Origin: Pseudomonas hunanensis
GTDB lineage: Bacteria; Pseudomonadota; Gammaproteobacteria; Pseudomonadales; Pseudomonadaceae
Direction of reading: 5' to 3'
DNA length: 64,000 nucleotides
Assembly: GCF_013393325.1 (NCBI RefSeq)
Contig: NZ_QJRC01000084.1
Span: 186,001-250,000 of the forward strand
Below are positions 20,446 through 29,200 of the stretch, piece after piece. Under the pieces are notes generated by a model, which saw only the letters and a list, made by a program, of their open reading frames with translations, was not told the origin of the DNA and searched no databases. The translations under genes were made by a program, and so were the position numbers. Numbering within the stretch: the first letter of the stretch is position 1; every line of letters starts with the position of its first letter.

Positions 20446-21575
20446 CAGGCCTGCCCCACCAGCGCACGCACCTGCGGCAGCTGCCAGAAGGCCTCGCGCA
20501 CTGCCTGGTCGGAGAAACGCTCACGCAGGCGCTGCAGCATGTGCTCGGCACAAGCCTGGCGCTGCTCGGCGTCCAGCGTGGCCATGTGCTTCAGGCCTTG
20601 AGCCAGCTGGGCAGCATCGCCCAACGGGAACAGCACGCCAACACCCTCGACGACTTCGCGGGCACCGCCACAGGCCGTGGCCAGCACCGGCACGCCGGCG
20701 ACCATGGCTTCGAGCAGGACCATGCCGAACGGCTCATGGTCGGAGCTCAGGGCGAACACATCGAAGGCCTGGAAGTAACGCCGCGCATCCGGCACCTGAC
20801 CCAGGAAGTCCACCTGCCCGGCAATGCCGAGTTCGGCAGCCAAGGCCTTGAGTTCGTCCGCCAGGCGGCCCTTGCCGAGGATAGCCAAGCGAGCACCCGC
20901 CGGCAGCCCCGGCAGCGTTTGGGCAAAGCCACGCAACAAAGTGGCCTGGTCCTTGTCCGGGTGCAAGCGCCCGACGTTGCCGACGATCCACGCCTGCGCA
21001 TCCAGGCCCAGGGCCTGGCGCGCCTCGGCATGCGGCACCAGGGCCATTTGCAGGGCGTCGATGTCGATGCGGTTGTACAGGGTCTGGATGCGTTCGGCCG
21101 GCCACTGTGGCAGGCACCGACGCATGTCGTCACGCACCGCGTCCGACACACCCAGCAGGCTCAGGCGCTTGCTGAACAGGTTGGCGAACAGCCGGCGGCC
21201 CTTGCGCTCATAGTCACCAAAGGCATGGTGCACGCCAATCACCGGCAGGCCGGTACCCAGCAGGGCGACGTAGATGGGCTTGAAGCGGTGGGCGATGCAG
21301 AAGGCGAAGTTGCGCTCGGCCGCGATCCGCCGCAACGCGCGGATCGCCCCGAGCTTCAAACCGCGCACGGCCTTGGAGCTGAACTCCAGGAACAACACCT
21401 CGTCCGACGCACAGCCGGCCGCTACCTGCGGGTCGGCTGCCCCGGTGAGGAACACCGTGGTGACCTGGTAGCCACGCCCCTGGAACAGGCTGGCGTACTG
21501 ACGGGCGCAGTCGAGGAAAGGCCCGTCATAACCATGGCAGAACTGCAGGATGCGCGGTTCAGAGCGGCTGGTCAT
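20445..21575 (-). CDS. wapH: Glycosyltransferase family 4 (WapH-like, LPS core)
   Basis: The 376-aa protein is a GT4 enzyme: donor half with VGNVGRLHPDKDQATLLRGF and the E-x7-E motif in SSDHEPFGMVLLEAMVAGVP. It shares order with P. aeruginosa wapH (PA5004), which adds a core glucose; the name rests on that context. Its 5' end overlaps the carbamoyltransferase gene by 17 bp, and its stop shares a base with the mig-14 start, so all four genes are tightly packed in one operon. Confidence 0.82.
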   Translation of the reverse strand: MTSRSEPRILQFCHGYDGPFLDCARQYASLFQGRGYQVTTVFLTGAADPQVAAGCASDEVLFLEFSSKAVRGLKLGAIRALRRIAAERNFAFCIAHRFKPIYVALLGTGLPVIGVHHAFGDYERKGRRLFANLFSKRLSLLGVSDAVRDDMRRCLPQWPAERIQTLYNRIDIDALQMALVPHAEARQALGLDAQAWIVGNVGRLHPDKDQATLLRGFAQTLPGLPAGARLAILGKGRLADELKALAAELGIAGQVDFLGQVPDARRYFQAFDVFALSSDHEPFGMVLLEAMVAGVPVLATACGGAREVVEGVGVLFPLGDAAQLAQGLKHMATLDAEQRQACAEHMLQRLRERFSDQAVREAFWQLPQVRALVGQA

Positions 21576-23316
21576 AGGCGGCGGCGCCGTCCTTCACGAC
21601 CAGGATGTCTTCCATGATCAGGTACTGCAGGTCCGAGCCGAAGAACATGTTCAGGGCATCGGTCGGTGAGCAGATCATCGGTTCGCCACGGCGGTTCAGC
21701 GAGGTGTTCAGCGACACGCCGTTGCCGGTCAGGTCTTCCAGCGCCTTCATCATGTCGTAGTAGCGCGGGTTGTACTCGCGCTTGAGCACCTGGGCACGCG
21801 AAGTGCCGTCCTCGTGCACCACTTCCGGTACGCGCGTCTTCCACTCCTCAGCCACTTCGAAGGTGAAGGTCATGAATGGCGCCGGGTGGTCGACCTTGAT
21901 CATCTGCGGGGCAACGGTGTCGAGCATCGACGGGCAGAAAGGTCTCCAGCGTTCACGGAACTTGATCTGGTGGTTGATGCGGTCGGCCACGCCTTCGACG
22001 CTCGGGCAGCCAATGATCGAACGGCCACCCAGGGCACGCGGACCGAACTCCATGCGGCCTTGGAACCAGGCCACCGGATTGCCATCCACCATGATCTTGG
22101 CGATCTGCTGGGGCATGTTCTCAAGCTTGCGCCACTTCGGCTGGTTCGGATGACGGGCGCAGGCGGCAATCACGTCCTCGTTGGAGTACGAAGGGCCGAG
22201 GTAGACGTGTTCCATCTTCTCGACCGGTACGCCACGGGCGTGGGAAACGTAGGCTGCGGCGCCAACGGCAGTGCCGGCGTCGCCGGAGGCCGGCTGGACG
22301 AACAGTTCCTTCACGTCCGGGCGGGCGATGATCTTCTGGTTGAGCTTGACGTTCAGCGCGCAGCCGCCGGCGAAGGCCAGCTTGCCGGTTTCACGCAGGG
22401 TGTCGCCCAGGTAGTGGTCGATCATCTGCAGCGCCAGCTTCTCGAACAGCGCCTGCATGCTGGCCGCGTAGTGGATGTACGGCTCGTCGGCGATGTCGCC
22501 TTCGCGCTTGGGGCCCAGCCATTCGATCAGTTTCGGCGAGAAGTAGAAACCCTTGCCCTTCTCTTTATAGCGGCGCAGGCCGATGACGTTGGCGTACTCG
22601 GTGTTGATCACCAGCTCGCCGTTTTCGAAGCTGGCCAGGCGCGAGAAATCGTACTTGCTGGCGTCGCCGTAAGGCGCCATGCCCATGACCTTGAACTCGC
22701 CATCGAGCATCTCGAAGCCGAGGAACTCGGTGATCGCGCCGTACAGGCCGCCCAACGAGTCCGGGTCGAAGAATTCCTTGATCTTGTGGATCTTGCCGTT
22801 TTCGCCGTAGCCAAAGAAGGTGGTGGCGTACTCGCCTTTACCGTCAATGCCGAGAATCGCGGTTTTTTCCTTGAAGCCCGAGCAGTGGTACGCACTGGAA
22901 GCGTGGGCCAGGTGGTGCTCGACCGGCTCGATCTTGACCTTTTTCGGGTCGAAGCCCAGTTGCTCCAGGCACCAGACGATCTTCTTGCGGTAGCGCTTGT
23001 AGCGACGGTTGCCCATCAGGATGGCGTCGAGGGCGCGATCCGGGGCGTACCAGTAGCGCTTGGCATAGTGCCAGCGCGCCTTGCCGAACAGGCTGATCGG
23101 GGCGAACGGGATGGCTACCACGTCGACGTCGGACGGCTTGATGCCTGCCTGTTCCAGGCAGAACTTCGCCGACTCGTAGGGCATGCGGTTCTTCGCATGC
23201 TTGTCACGCACGAAGCGCTCTTCTTCGGCGGCGGCAATCAGCTTGCCGTCAATGTACAGGGCCGCGGAAGGGTCATGGCTAAGGGCGCCGGACAGGCCAA
23301 GAATCGTCAATGCCAA
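21559..23316 (-). CDS. LPS carbamoyltransferase (NodU/CmcH family)
   Basis: The protein is 585 aa with the NodU/CmcH layout: an N-terminal Kae1-like domain with VEHHLAHASSAY and GIDGKGEYATTFFGYGE, and a C-terminal domain (GPRALGGRSIIGCP, GEPMICSPTDALNMFF). Enzymes of this family transfer a carbamoyl group from carbamoyl phosphate; Pseudomonas LPS carries 7-O-carbamoyl-heptose, and PA5005 (wapO) is the equivalent by gene order. The start is a TTG at 23316 with GAAGAGG upstream; no in-frame ATG is available nearby. First gene of the minus-strand core operon. Confidence 0.9.
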   Translation of the reverse strand: MALTILGLSGALSHDPSAALYIDGKLIAAAEEERFVRDKHAKNRMPYESAKFCLEQAGIKPSDVDVVAIPFAPISLFGKARWHYAKRYWYAPDRALDAILMGNRRYKRYRKKIVWCLEQLGFDPKKVKIEPVEHHLAHASSAYHCSGFKEKTAILGIDGKGEYATTFFGYGENGKIHKIKEFFDPDSLGGLYGAITEFLGFEMLDGEFKVMGMAPYGDASKYDFSRLASFENGELVINTEYANVIGLRRYKEKGKGFYFSPKLIEWLGPKREGDIADEPYIHYAASMQALFEKLALQMIDHYLGDTLRETGKLAFAGGCALNVKLNQKIIARPDVKELFVQPASGDAGTAVGAAAYVSHARGVPVEKMEHVYLGPSYSNEDVIAACARHPNQPKWRKLENMPQQIAKIMVDGNPVAWFQGRMEFGPRALGGRSIIGCPSVEGVADRINHQIKFRERWRPFCPSMLDTVAPQMIKVDHPAPFMTFTFEVAEEWKTRVPEVVHEDGTSRAQVLKREYNPRYYDMMKALEDLTGNGVSLNTSLNRRGEPMICSPTDALNMFFGSDLQYLIMEDILVVKDGAAAYDQPL

Positions 23317-23423
23317 GGGATTAGCCTCTTCATTCGGTAAAAATGCGCCAGCTGCCTCTTGGGCGGGTGGCGGCTAAAGGGCGGAATTATAACGCAAACA
23401 TGTGCGCAACGCGGCAACCTGTA

Positions 23424-24260
23424 TTATTCGGCGATCAGCCAATCCATGCGGTAGCTACCGTCCGTCTGCGCCAGCTCTTTGGCCAGCCAAGGCAACAACT
23501 CCTTGAGCTCTTCTTCCAGGCCCCACGGCGGGTTGGCGATGGCCAGGCCCGAACCATTAAGGCCCTGCGGGCTGTCCTGGTGGTGCACGTATAGCTCGAC
23601 CCGCAGCAATTTCGGCGCGCCGGTGCTGGTCAGGTCCTGGTAATAGCGGGTCAGCGAGCGCTGGTCCTTGATCGGGTACCAGATGGCCACAACCGTCTGA
23701 CGCATGCGGCCAATCGCCTCTTTCATGGCATTGGTGCAGCGCTTGAGCTCATCGGCCTGTTCGAACGGCGGGTCGATCAGCATGATCGCGCGCTTTTCCT
23801 GCACAGGCAGCAAGGCACGCGGCACATGCCAGCCTTCGCCCAGATGCACGACCACGCGCGGGTCTTTCTTCATGTTCTCTTTGAGCAGCGGGCCGTCTTC
23901 GGGGTGCTTCTCGTTGAGCAGGGCACGGTCCTGCTGGCGCATCAGGCGGCGGGCCAGTTCGGGCGAACCTGGGTAGTAGCGCAGCTCGCCGTCGGCGTTC
24001 AGGCGCTTGATGACGCGCAGGTAGTCGTCGGCCATGGCCGGCAGGTCATCGCGGTTCCACAGACGAGCGACGCCTTCCAGGTACTCGCCGGTGCGAGTTG
24101 CCTGGTCGCCTTGCAGGTCGTACAGGCCAAGGCCTGCGTGGGTATCGATGTAGGCGAACGGCTGCTCCTTGCGCGACATCAGGGCGATGAGGCGGGTCAG
24201 CACGATGTGTTTGAGGACGTCGGCGTGGTTGCCGGCGTGGAAGGCGTGACGATAGTTCAT
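23424..24260 (-). CDS. rlmJ: 23S rRNA (adenine2030-N6)-methyltransferase RlmJ
   Basis: RlmJ methylates A2030 of 23S rRNA using SAM. The product is 278 aa, as in E. coli (280). It opens with MNYRHAFHAGNHADVLKH, carries FAYIDTHAGLGLYDL at the SAM site and has the N6-adenine methyltransferase catalytic motif DPPF (MLIDPPFEQADE). A GCAGGAG ribosome site precedes the ATG at 24260. It appears to be a stand-alone gene downstream of putP, separated by a 12-bp inverted repeat. Confidence 0.95.
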   Translation of the reverse strand: MNYRHAFHAGNHADVLKHIVLTRLIALMSRKEQPFAYIDTHAGLGLYDLQGDQATRTGEYLEGVARLWNRDDLPAMADDYLRVIKRLNADGELRYYPGSPELARRLMRQQDRALLNEKHPEDGPLLKENMKKDPRVVVHLGEGWHVPRALLPVQEKRAIMLIDPPFEQADELKRCTNAMKEAIGRMRQTVVAIWYPIKDQRSLTRYYQDLTSTGAPKLLRVELYVHHQDSPQGLNGSGLAIANPPWGLEEELKELLPWLAKELAQTDGSYRMDWLIAE

Positions 24261-24323
24261 GGCAACTCCTGCGGGGAGGGCAAGTTTACCTTGCCTTGCA
24301 GGCGGAGTCAGGCCTGGCTGCTG

Positions 24324-24356
24324 ATTGGCGGCGCCCGCTGAGCAGGCGCCGCCAAT
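24324..24356. terminator. Hairpin downstream of putP
   Basis: Perfect 12-bp arms ATTGGCGGCGCC and GGCGCCGCCAAT with a 9-base loop lie 10 bases past the putP stop. There is no T-run on the minus strand, so it may mainly protect the 3' end or separate putP from rlmJ. Confidence 0.5.
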
Positions 24357-24366
24357 TCAACGGCTG

Positions 24367-25845
24367 TTACTTGTCAGCGTGGTACGCCGCATCGGCAGTC
24401 TCGAAGCGCTGCACCATCGCCTTCGAAGGGCTGCCCATCTTGCTCACCAGCACGATGGCGATGCTCGCCAGCAGGAAGCCTGGGATGATTTCGTACAGGC
24501 CCCAGGTATCGATCTGCTTCCACACGATCACGGTCACTGCGCCGACCACGATACCGGCCAGTGCGCCGTTGCGGGTCATGCCTTTCCACAGTACCGAAAT
24601 CAGCACCACCGGGCCGAATGCAGCGCCGAAGCCGGCCCAGGCGTAGGCCACCAGGCCCAGCACGCGGTTTTCCGGGTTGGCAGCCATGGCAATGGCGATC
24701 AGGGCTACGGCCAGCACCATCAGACGGCCGACCCACACCAGCTCGAGCTGCGAAGCGTTCTTGCGCAGGAACGACTTGTAGAAGTCTTCGGTCAGGGCAC
24801 TGGAGCACACCAGCAGTTGGCAGCTCAGGGTGCTCATCACCGCCGCCAGAATGGCCGACAGCAATACACCGGCGATCCATGGGTTGAACAGGATCTTCGC
24901 CAGCTCGATGAACACGCGCTCGTGGTTTTCGGTCACCGGGCCCGCCAGATCAGGGTTGGCCGAGAAGTAGGCGATACCGAAGAAGCCCACGGCACAGGTA
25001 CCGGCCAGGCACAGAATCATCCAGGTCATGGAGATGCGACGGGCTTTGGCAATCGATTTCACCGAATCGGCGGCCATGAAACGCGCCAGGATGTGCGGCT
25101 GACCGAAATAGCCCAGGCCCCAACCCATCAGCGAGATGATGCCAATGAAGGTAGCGCCCTTGAACATGTCGAAGTTGGCCGGGTTGACCGCCTCGATGGC
25201 AGCGAAGGTGGTGTCGAAGCCACCCGTGGAGATCAGCACGATCACCGGGGTCAGGATCAGCGCGAAGATCATCAGCGAAGCCTGCACGGTGTCGGTCCAG
25301 CTTACCGCCAGGAAGCCACCCACGAAGGTGTAGGCGATGGTCGCCGCGGCGCCGGCCCACAGGGCTGTCTCGTACGACATGCCGAAGGTGCTTTCGAACA
25401 GACGGGCACCGGCAACGATGCCGGAAGCGCAGTAGATGGTGAAGAACACCAGGATGACGATCGCCGAAATGATCCGCAGCAGGCCGCTTTGGTCTTCGAA
25501 ACGGCTGGAGAAGTAGTCCGGCAGGGTCAGTGCGTCACCGTTGTGTTCGGTCTGCACACGCAGACGGCCGGCCACGAACAGCCAGTTCAGGTAGGCACCA
25601 ACGGTCAGGCCGATGGCGATCCAGGCCTCGGACAGGCCCGAGAAGTAGATGGCGCCCGGCAGGCCCATCAGCAGCCAGCCGCTCATGTCGGATGCGCCGG
25701 CAGACAGCGCGGTGACCACGCTACCCAGGCTGCGACCGCCCAGAATGTAATCGGAAAGGTTGTTGGTGGCGCGATAGGCGGCGAAGCCGATCAGCACCAT
25801 TGCCGCGATGTAGACCACGAAAGTGATCGTTAGTGGATTGCCCAT
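24367..25845 (-). CDS. putP: Sodium/proline symporter PutP
   Basis: PutP brings proline into the cell with sodium. The protein is 492 aa with about 13 membrane helices and the SSS-family features near the N-terminus (FAAYRATNNLSDYILGGRSLG, GASDMSGWLLMGLPGA), the segment that forms the sodium site. It diverges from putA, with 357 bp of shared control region between them, the classical put layout. A near-consensus Crc/Hfq A-rich motif lies in the leader on the minus strand (see separate entry). Confidence 0.97.
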   Translation of the reverse strand: MGNPLTITFVVYIAAMVLIGFAAYRATNNLSDYILGGRSLGSVVTALSAGASDMSGWLLMGLPGAIYFSGLSEAWIAIGLTVGAYLNWLFVAGRLRVQTEHNGDALTLPDYFSSRFEDQSGLLRIISAIVILVFFTIYCASGIVAGARLFESTFGMSYETALWAGAAATIAYTFVGGFLAVSWTDTVQASLMIFALILTPVIVLISTGGFDTTFAAIEAVNPANFDMFKGATFIGIISLMGWGLGYFGQPHILARFMAADSVKSIAKARRISMTWMILCLAGTCAVGFFGIAYFSANPDLAGPVTENHERVFIELAKILFNPWIAGVLLSAILAAVMSTLSCQLLVCSSALTEDFYKSFLRKNASQLELVWVGRLMVLAVALIAIAMAANPENRVLGLVAYAWAGFGAAFGPVVLISVLWKGMTRNGALAGIVVGAVTVIVWKQIDTWGLYEIIPGFLLASIAIVLVSKMGSPSKAMVQRFETADAAYHADK

Positions 25846-25861
25846 GCGTGTGCCCTGGCGT

Positions 25862-25869
25862 TTGTTTTT
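25862..25869 (-). promoter_or_regulatory. Candidate Hfq/Crc catabolite-repression motif in the putP leader
   Basis: Read on the minus strand, AAAAACAA fits the AANAANAA motif recognised by Hfq with Crc in Pseudomonas. It ends 16 bases before the putP ATG, just upstream of the ribosome site CAGGG. Known targets of this system include amino acid uptake genes. Motif match only. Confidence 0.35.
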
Positions 25870-25896
25870 ATCTCATGCACAACCGCAGCCATGGCG

Positions 25897-26133
25897 GTTG
25901 CACCCAGGCGGCGAATCCTATGCAACAACGCAAAGCAGGTGCAACCATTTTTCATTTGCAAGTTGCACCTTGCCGAGCATTTTTCGTAACAGCAGCCTTT
26001 TTGCTCCTTTTTGGAGCAAAAAGCCGGTTTTTCAGAATAAAACGCACCGAAAGCACCCCTTTTCAAGGTGTGGAAATGCCTGTCGGACGAGTTGCACCTT
26101 CTTCAGAAAAAATTCGGGTTGCACCTGGTTGCA
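25897..26133. promoter_or_regulatory. Cluster of seven GTTGCA sites (putative PutA operators)
   Basis: GTTGCA occurs on the plus strand at 25897, 25962, 26091, 26118 and 26128, and on the minus strand at 25921-25926 and 25940-25945. GTTGCA is the core element bound by the ribbon-helix-helix domain of E. coli PutA in its own control region. Four sites flank the putP leader and three lie within 110 bp of the putA start. This supports autorepression of both genes by PutA when proline is absent. Confidence 0.75.
25997..26023. repeat. 11-bp perfect inverted repeat in the put control region
   Basis: CTTTTTGCTCC and GGAGCAAAAAG face each other across five T residues, midway between putP and putA. 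It lies in the 124-bp gap between the two groups of GTTGCA sites. It could be a separate regulator site or, in RNA, a hairpin. Confidence 0.6.
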
Positions 26134-26202
26134 CCCGAATTGTCCTACAGCTACTCTTGGCGCCAGCTTAGGCCACAGCCGTGGCAATAACGAGGATAAG
26201 AA

Positions 26203-29200
26203 ATGGCGACGACCACCCTTGGGGTCAAACTCGACGACCCGACCCGTGAGCGACTCAAAGCAGCTGCGCAGTCCATTGACCGCACGCCGCACTGGTTGAT
26301 CAAGCAAGCGATCTTCAACTATCTGGAGAAGCTCGAGGGTGGTGCCACCCTGACCGAACTCAACGGTCATGTCAGCAACCTGGCCGATGATGCCGGTGAA
26401 GTCCAGGCCGACCACAGCCACCAGTGCTTCCTCGAATTCGCCGAGAGCATCCTGCCGCAGTCGGTACTGCGCTCGGCGATCACTGCCGCCTACCGCCGCC
26501 CCGAGCAGGAAGTGGTGCCGATGCTGCTGGAGCAGGCACGCCTGAGCGCGCCATTGGCCGAAGCCACCAACAAGCTGGCAGCCGGCATCGCCGAAAAACT
26601 GCGCAACCAGAAGAGCGCTGGCGGCCGTGCCGGCATCGTCCAGGGCCTGTTGCAGGAGTTCTCGCTGTCGTCCCAGGAAGGCGTGGCACTGATGTGCCTG
26701 GCCGAAGCGCTGCTGCGCATCCCTGACAAGGGCACCCGCGACGCGCTGATCCGCGACAAGATCAGCACCGGCAACTGGCAGCCGCACCTGGGCAACAGCC
26801 CGTCGCTGTTCGTCAACGCCGCTACCTGGGGCCTGCTGCTGACCGGCAAGCTGGTCAGCACCCATAACGAATCCGGCCTCACCTCCTCGCTCACCCGCAT
26901 CATCGGCAAGAGCGGCGAGCCGATGATCCGCAAGGGCGTCGACATGGCCATGCGCCTGATGGGCGAGCAGTTCGTCACCGGTGAAACCATCGCCGAAGCC
27001 CTGGCCAACGCCAGCCGCTTCGAGGCCAAGGGTTTCCGCTATTCCTACGACATGCTCGGCGAAGCCGCGCTGACCGAACACGACGCGCAGAAGTACCTGG
27101 CGTCCTACGAGCAGGCCATCCACTCGATTGGCAAGGCCTCCCATGGCCGCGGCATCTATGAAGGCCCAGGTATCTCGATCAAGCTGTCGGCACTGCACCC
27201 ACGCTACAGCCGTGCCCAGTACGAGCGCGTGATGGAAGAGCTGTACCCGCGCCTGCTGTCGCTGACCCTGCTGGCCAAGCAGTACGACATCGGCCTGAAC
27301 ATCGACGCTGAAGAGGCCGACCGCCTGGAGCTGTCGCTCGACCTGCTCGAGCGCCTGTGCTTCGAACCTTCGCTGGCGGGCTGGAACGGCATCGGTTTCG
27401 TCATCCAGGCCTACCAGAAGCGCTGCCCGTACGTGATCGACTACGTCATCGACCTGGCCAAGCGCAGCCGCCACCGCCTGATGATCCGCCTGGTTAAAGG
27501 CGCCTACTGGGACAGCGAGATCAAGCGTGCCCAGGTCGAAGGCCTGGAAGGCTACCCGGTGTACACTCGCAAGGTGTACACCGACGTGTCCTACGTTGCC
27601 TGCGCCCGCAAGCTGCTGGCCGTACCAGAAGCCATCTACCCGCAGTTCGCCACCCACAACGCCCACACCCTGTCGGCCATCTACCACATCGCCGGGCAGA
27701 ACTATTACCCGGGGCAGTACGAGTTCCAGTGCCTGCACGGCATGGGTGAGCCGCTGTATGAGCAAGTGGTCGGCAAGATTGCCGATGGCAAGCTGAACCG
27801 CCCGTGCCGCGTCTATGCGCCGGTCGGCACCCACGAAACACTGCTGGCCTACCTGGTACGCCGCCTGCTGGAAAACGGCGCCAACACCTCGTTCGTCAAC
27901 CGCATCGCCGACCACTCCATCTCCATCCAGGAACTGGTCGCCGACCCGGTCGCCAGCATCGAGCGCATGGGCACCCAGGAAGGCAGCATCGGCCTGCCGC
28001 ACCCACGCATCCCGCTGCCGCGCGACTTGTATGGCAACGAGCGGGCCAACTCGGCCGGCATCGACATGGCCAACGAACACCGCCTGGCGTCGCTGTCCTG
28101 CGCCATGCTGGCCACCGCTCACAACGACTGGAAAGCCGCCCCGCTGCTGGCCTGCGCCGCCAGCGATAGCGCTGCCGTGCCGGTGCTGAACCCGGCCGAC
28201 CTTCGCGATGTGGTGGGCCATGTGCAGGAGGCCACCGTCGCCGATGTCGACAACGCCATCCAGTGTGCACTGAACGCCGCACCGATCTGGCAGGCCACCC
28301 CACCCGCCGAACGTGCCGCCATTCTGGAGCGCACCGCCGACCTGATGGAGGCCGAGATCCAACCGCTGATGGGCCTGCTCATCCGCGAAGCCGGCAAAAC
28401 CTTCGCCAACGCCATCGCAGAGGTGCGTGAAGCCGTGGACTTCCTGCGCTACTACGCGGTGCAGGCACGCAACGACTTCAGCAACGACGCCCACCGCCCG
28501 CTGGGCCCGGTGGTGTGCATCAGCCCATGGAACTTCCCGCTGGCGATCTTCACCGGCCAGGTGGCCGCAGCCCTGGCTGCCGGCAACCCGGTACTGGCCA
28601 AGCCCGCCGAGCAAACCCCGCTGATCGCCGCCCAGGCCGTGCGCCTGCTGCTGGAAGCCGGCATCCCCGAGGGCGTGCTGCAGTTGCTGCCAGGCCGCGG
28701 TGAAACCGTCGGTGCTGGCCTGGTCGGTGACGAGCGCGTCAAAGGCGTGATGTTCACCGGCTCCACCGAAGTCGCCCGCCTGCTGCAGCGCAACGTCGCC
28801 GGTCGCCTGGACAACCAGGGCCGCCCGATCCCGCTGATCGCCGAAACCGGTGGCCAGAACGCGATGATCGTCGACTCCTCGGCACTGACCGAGCAGGTGG
28901 TGATCGACGTGGTTTCCTCGGCCTTCGACAGCGCTGGCCAGCGTTGCTCGGCCCTGCGCGTACTGTGCCTGCAGGAAGACTCCGCCGACCGCGTGATCGA
29001 AATGCTCAAGGGCGCCATGGCCGAAAGCCGCCTGGGCTGCCCGGACCGCCTGGCCGTGGACATTGGCCCGGTGATCGACGCCGAAGCCAAGGCCGGCATC
29101 GAGAAGCACATCCAGGGCATGCGTGAAAAAGGCCGCTCGGTCTATCAGGTTGCCATTGCCGATGCTGCCGAGATCAAGCGCGGCACCTTCGTCATGCCAA

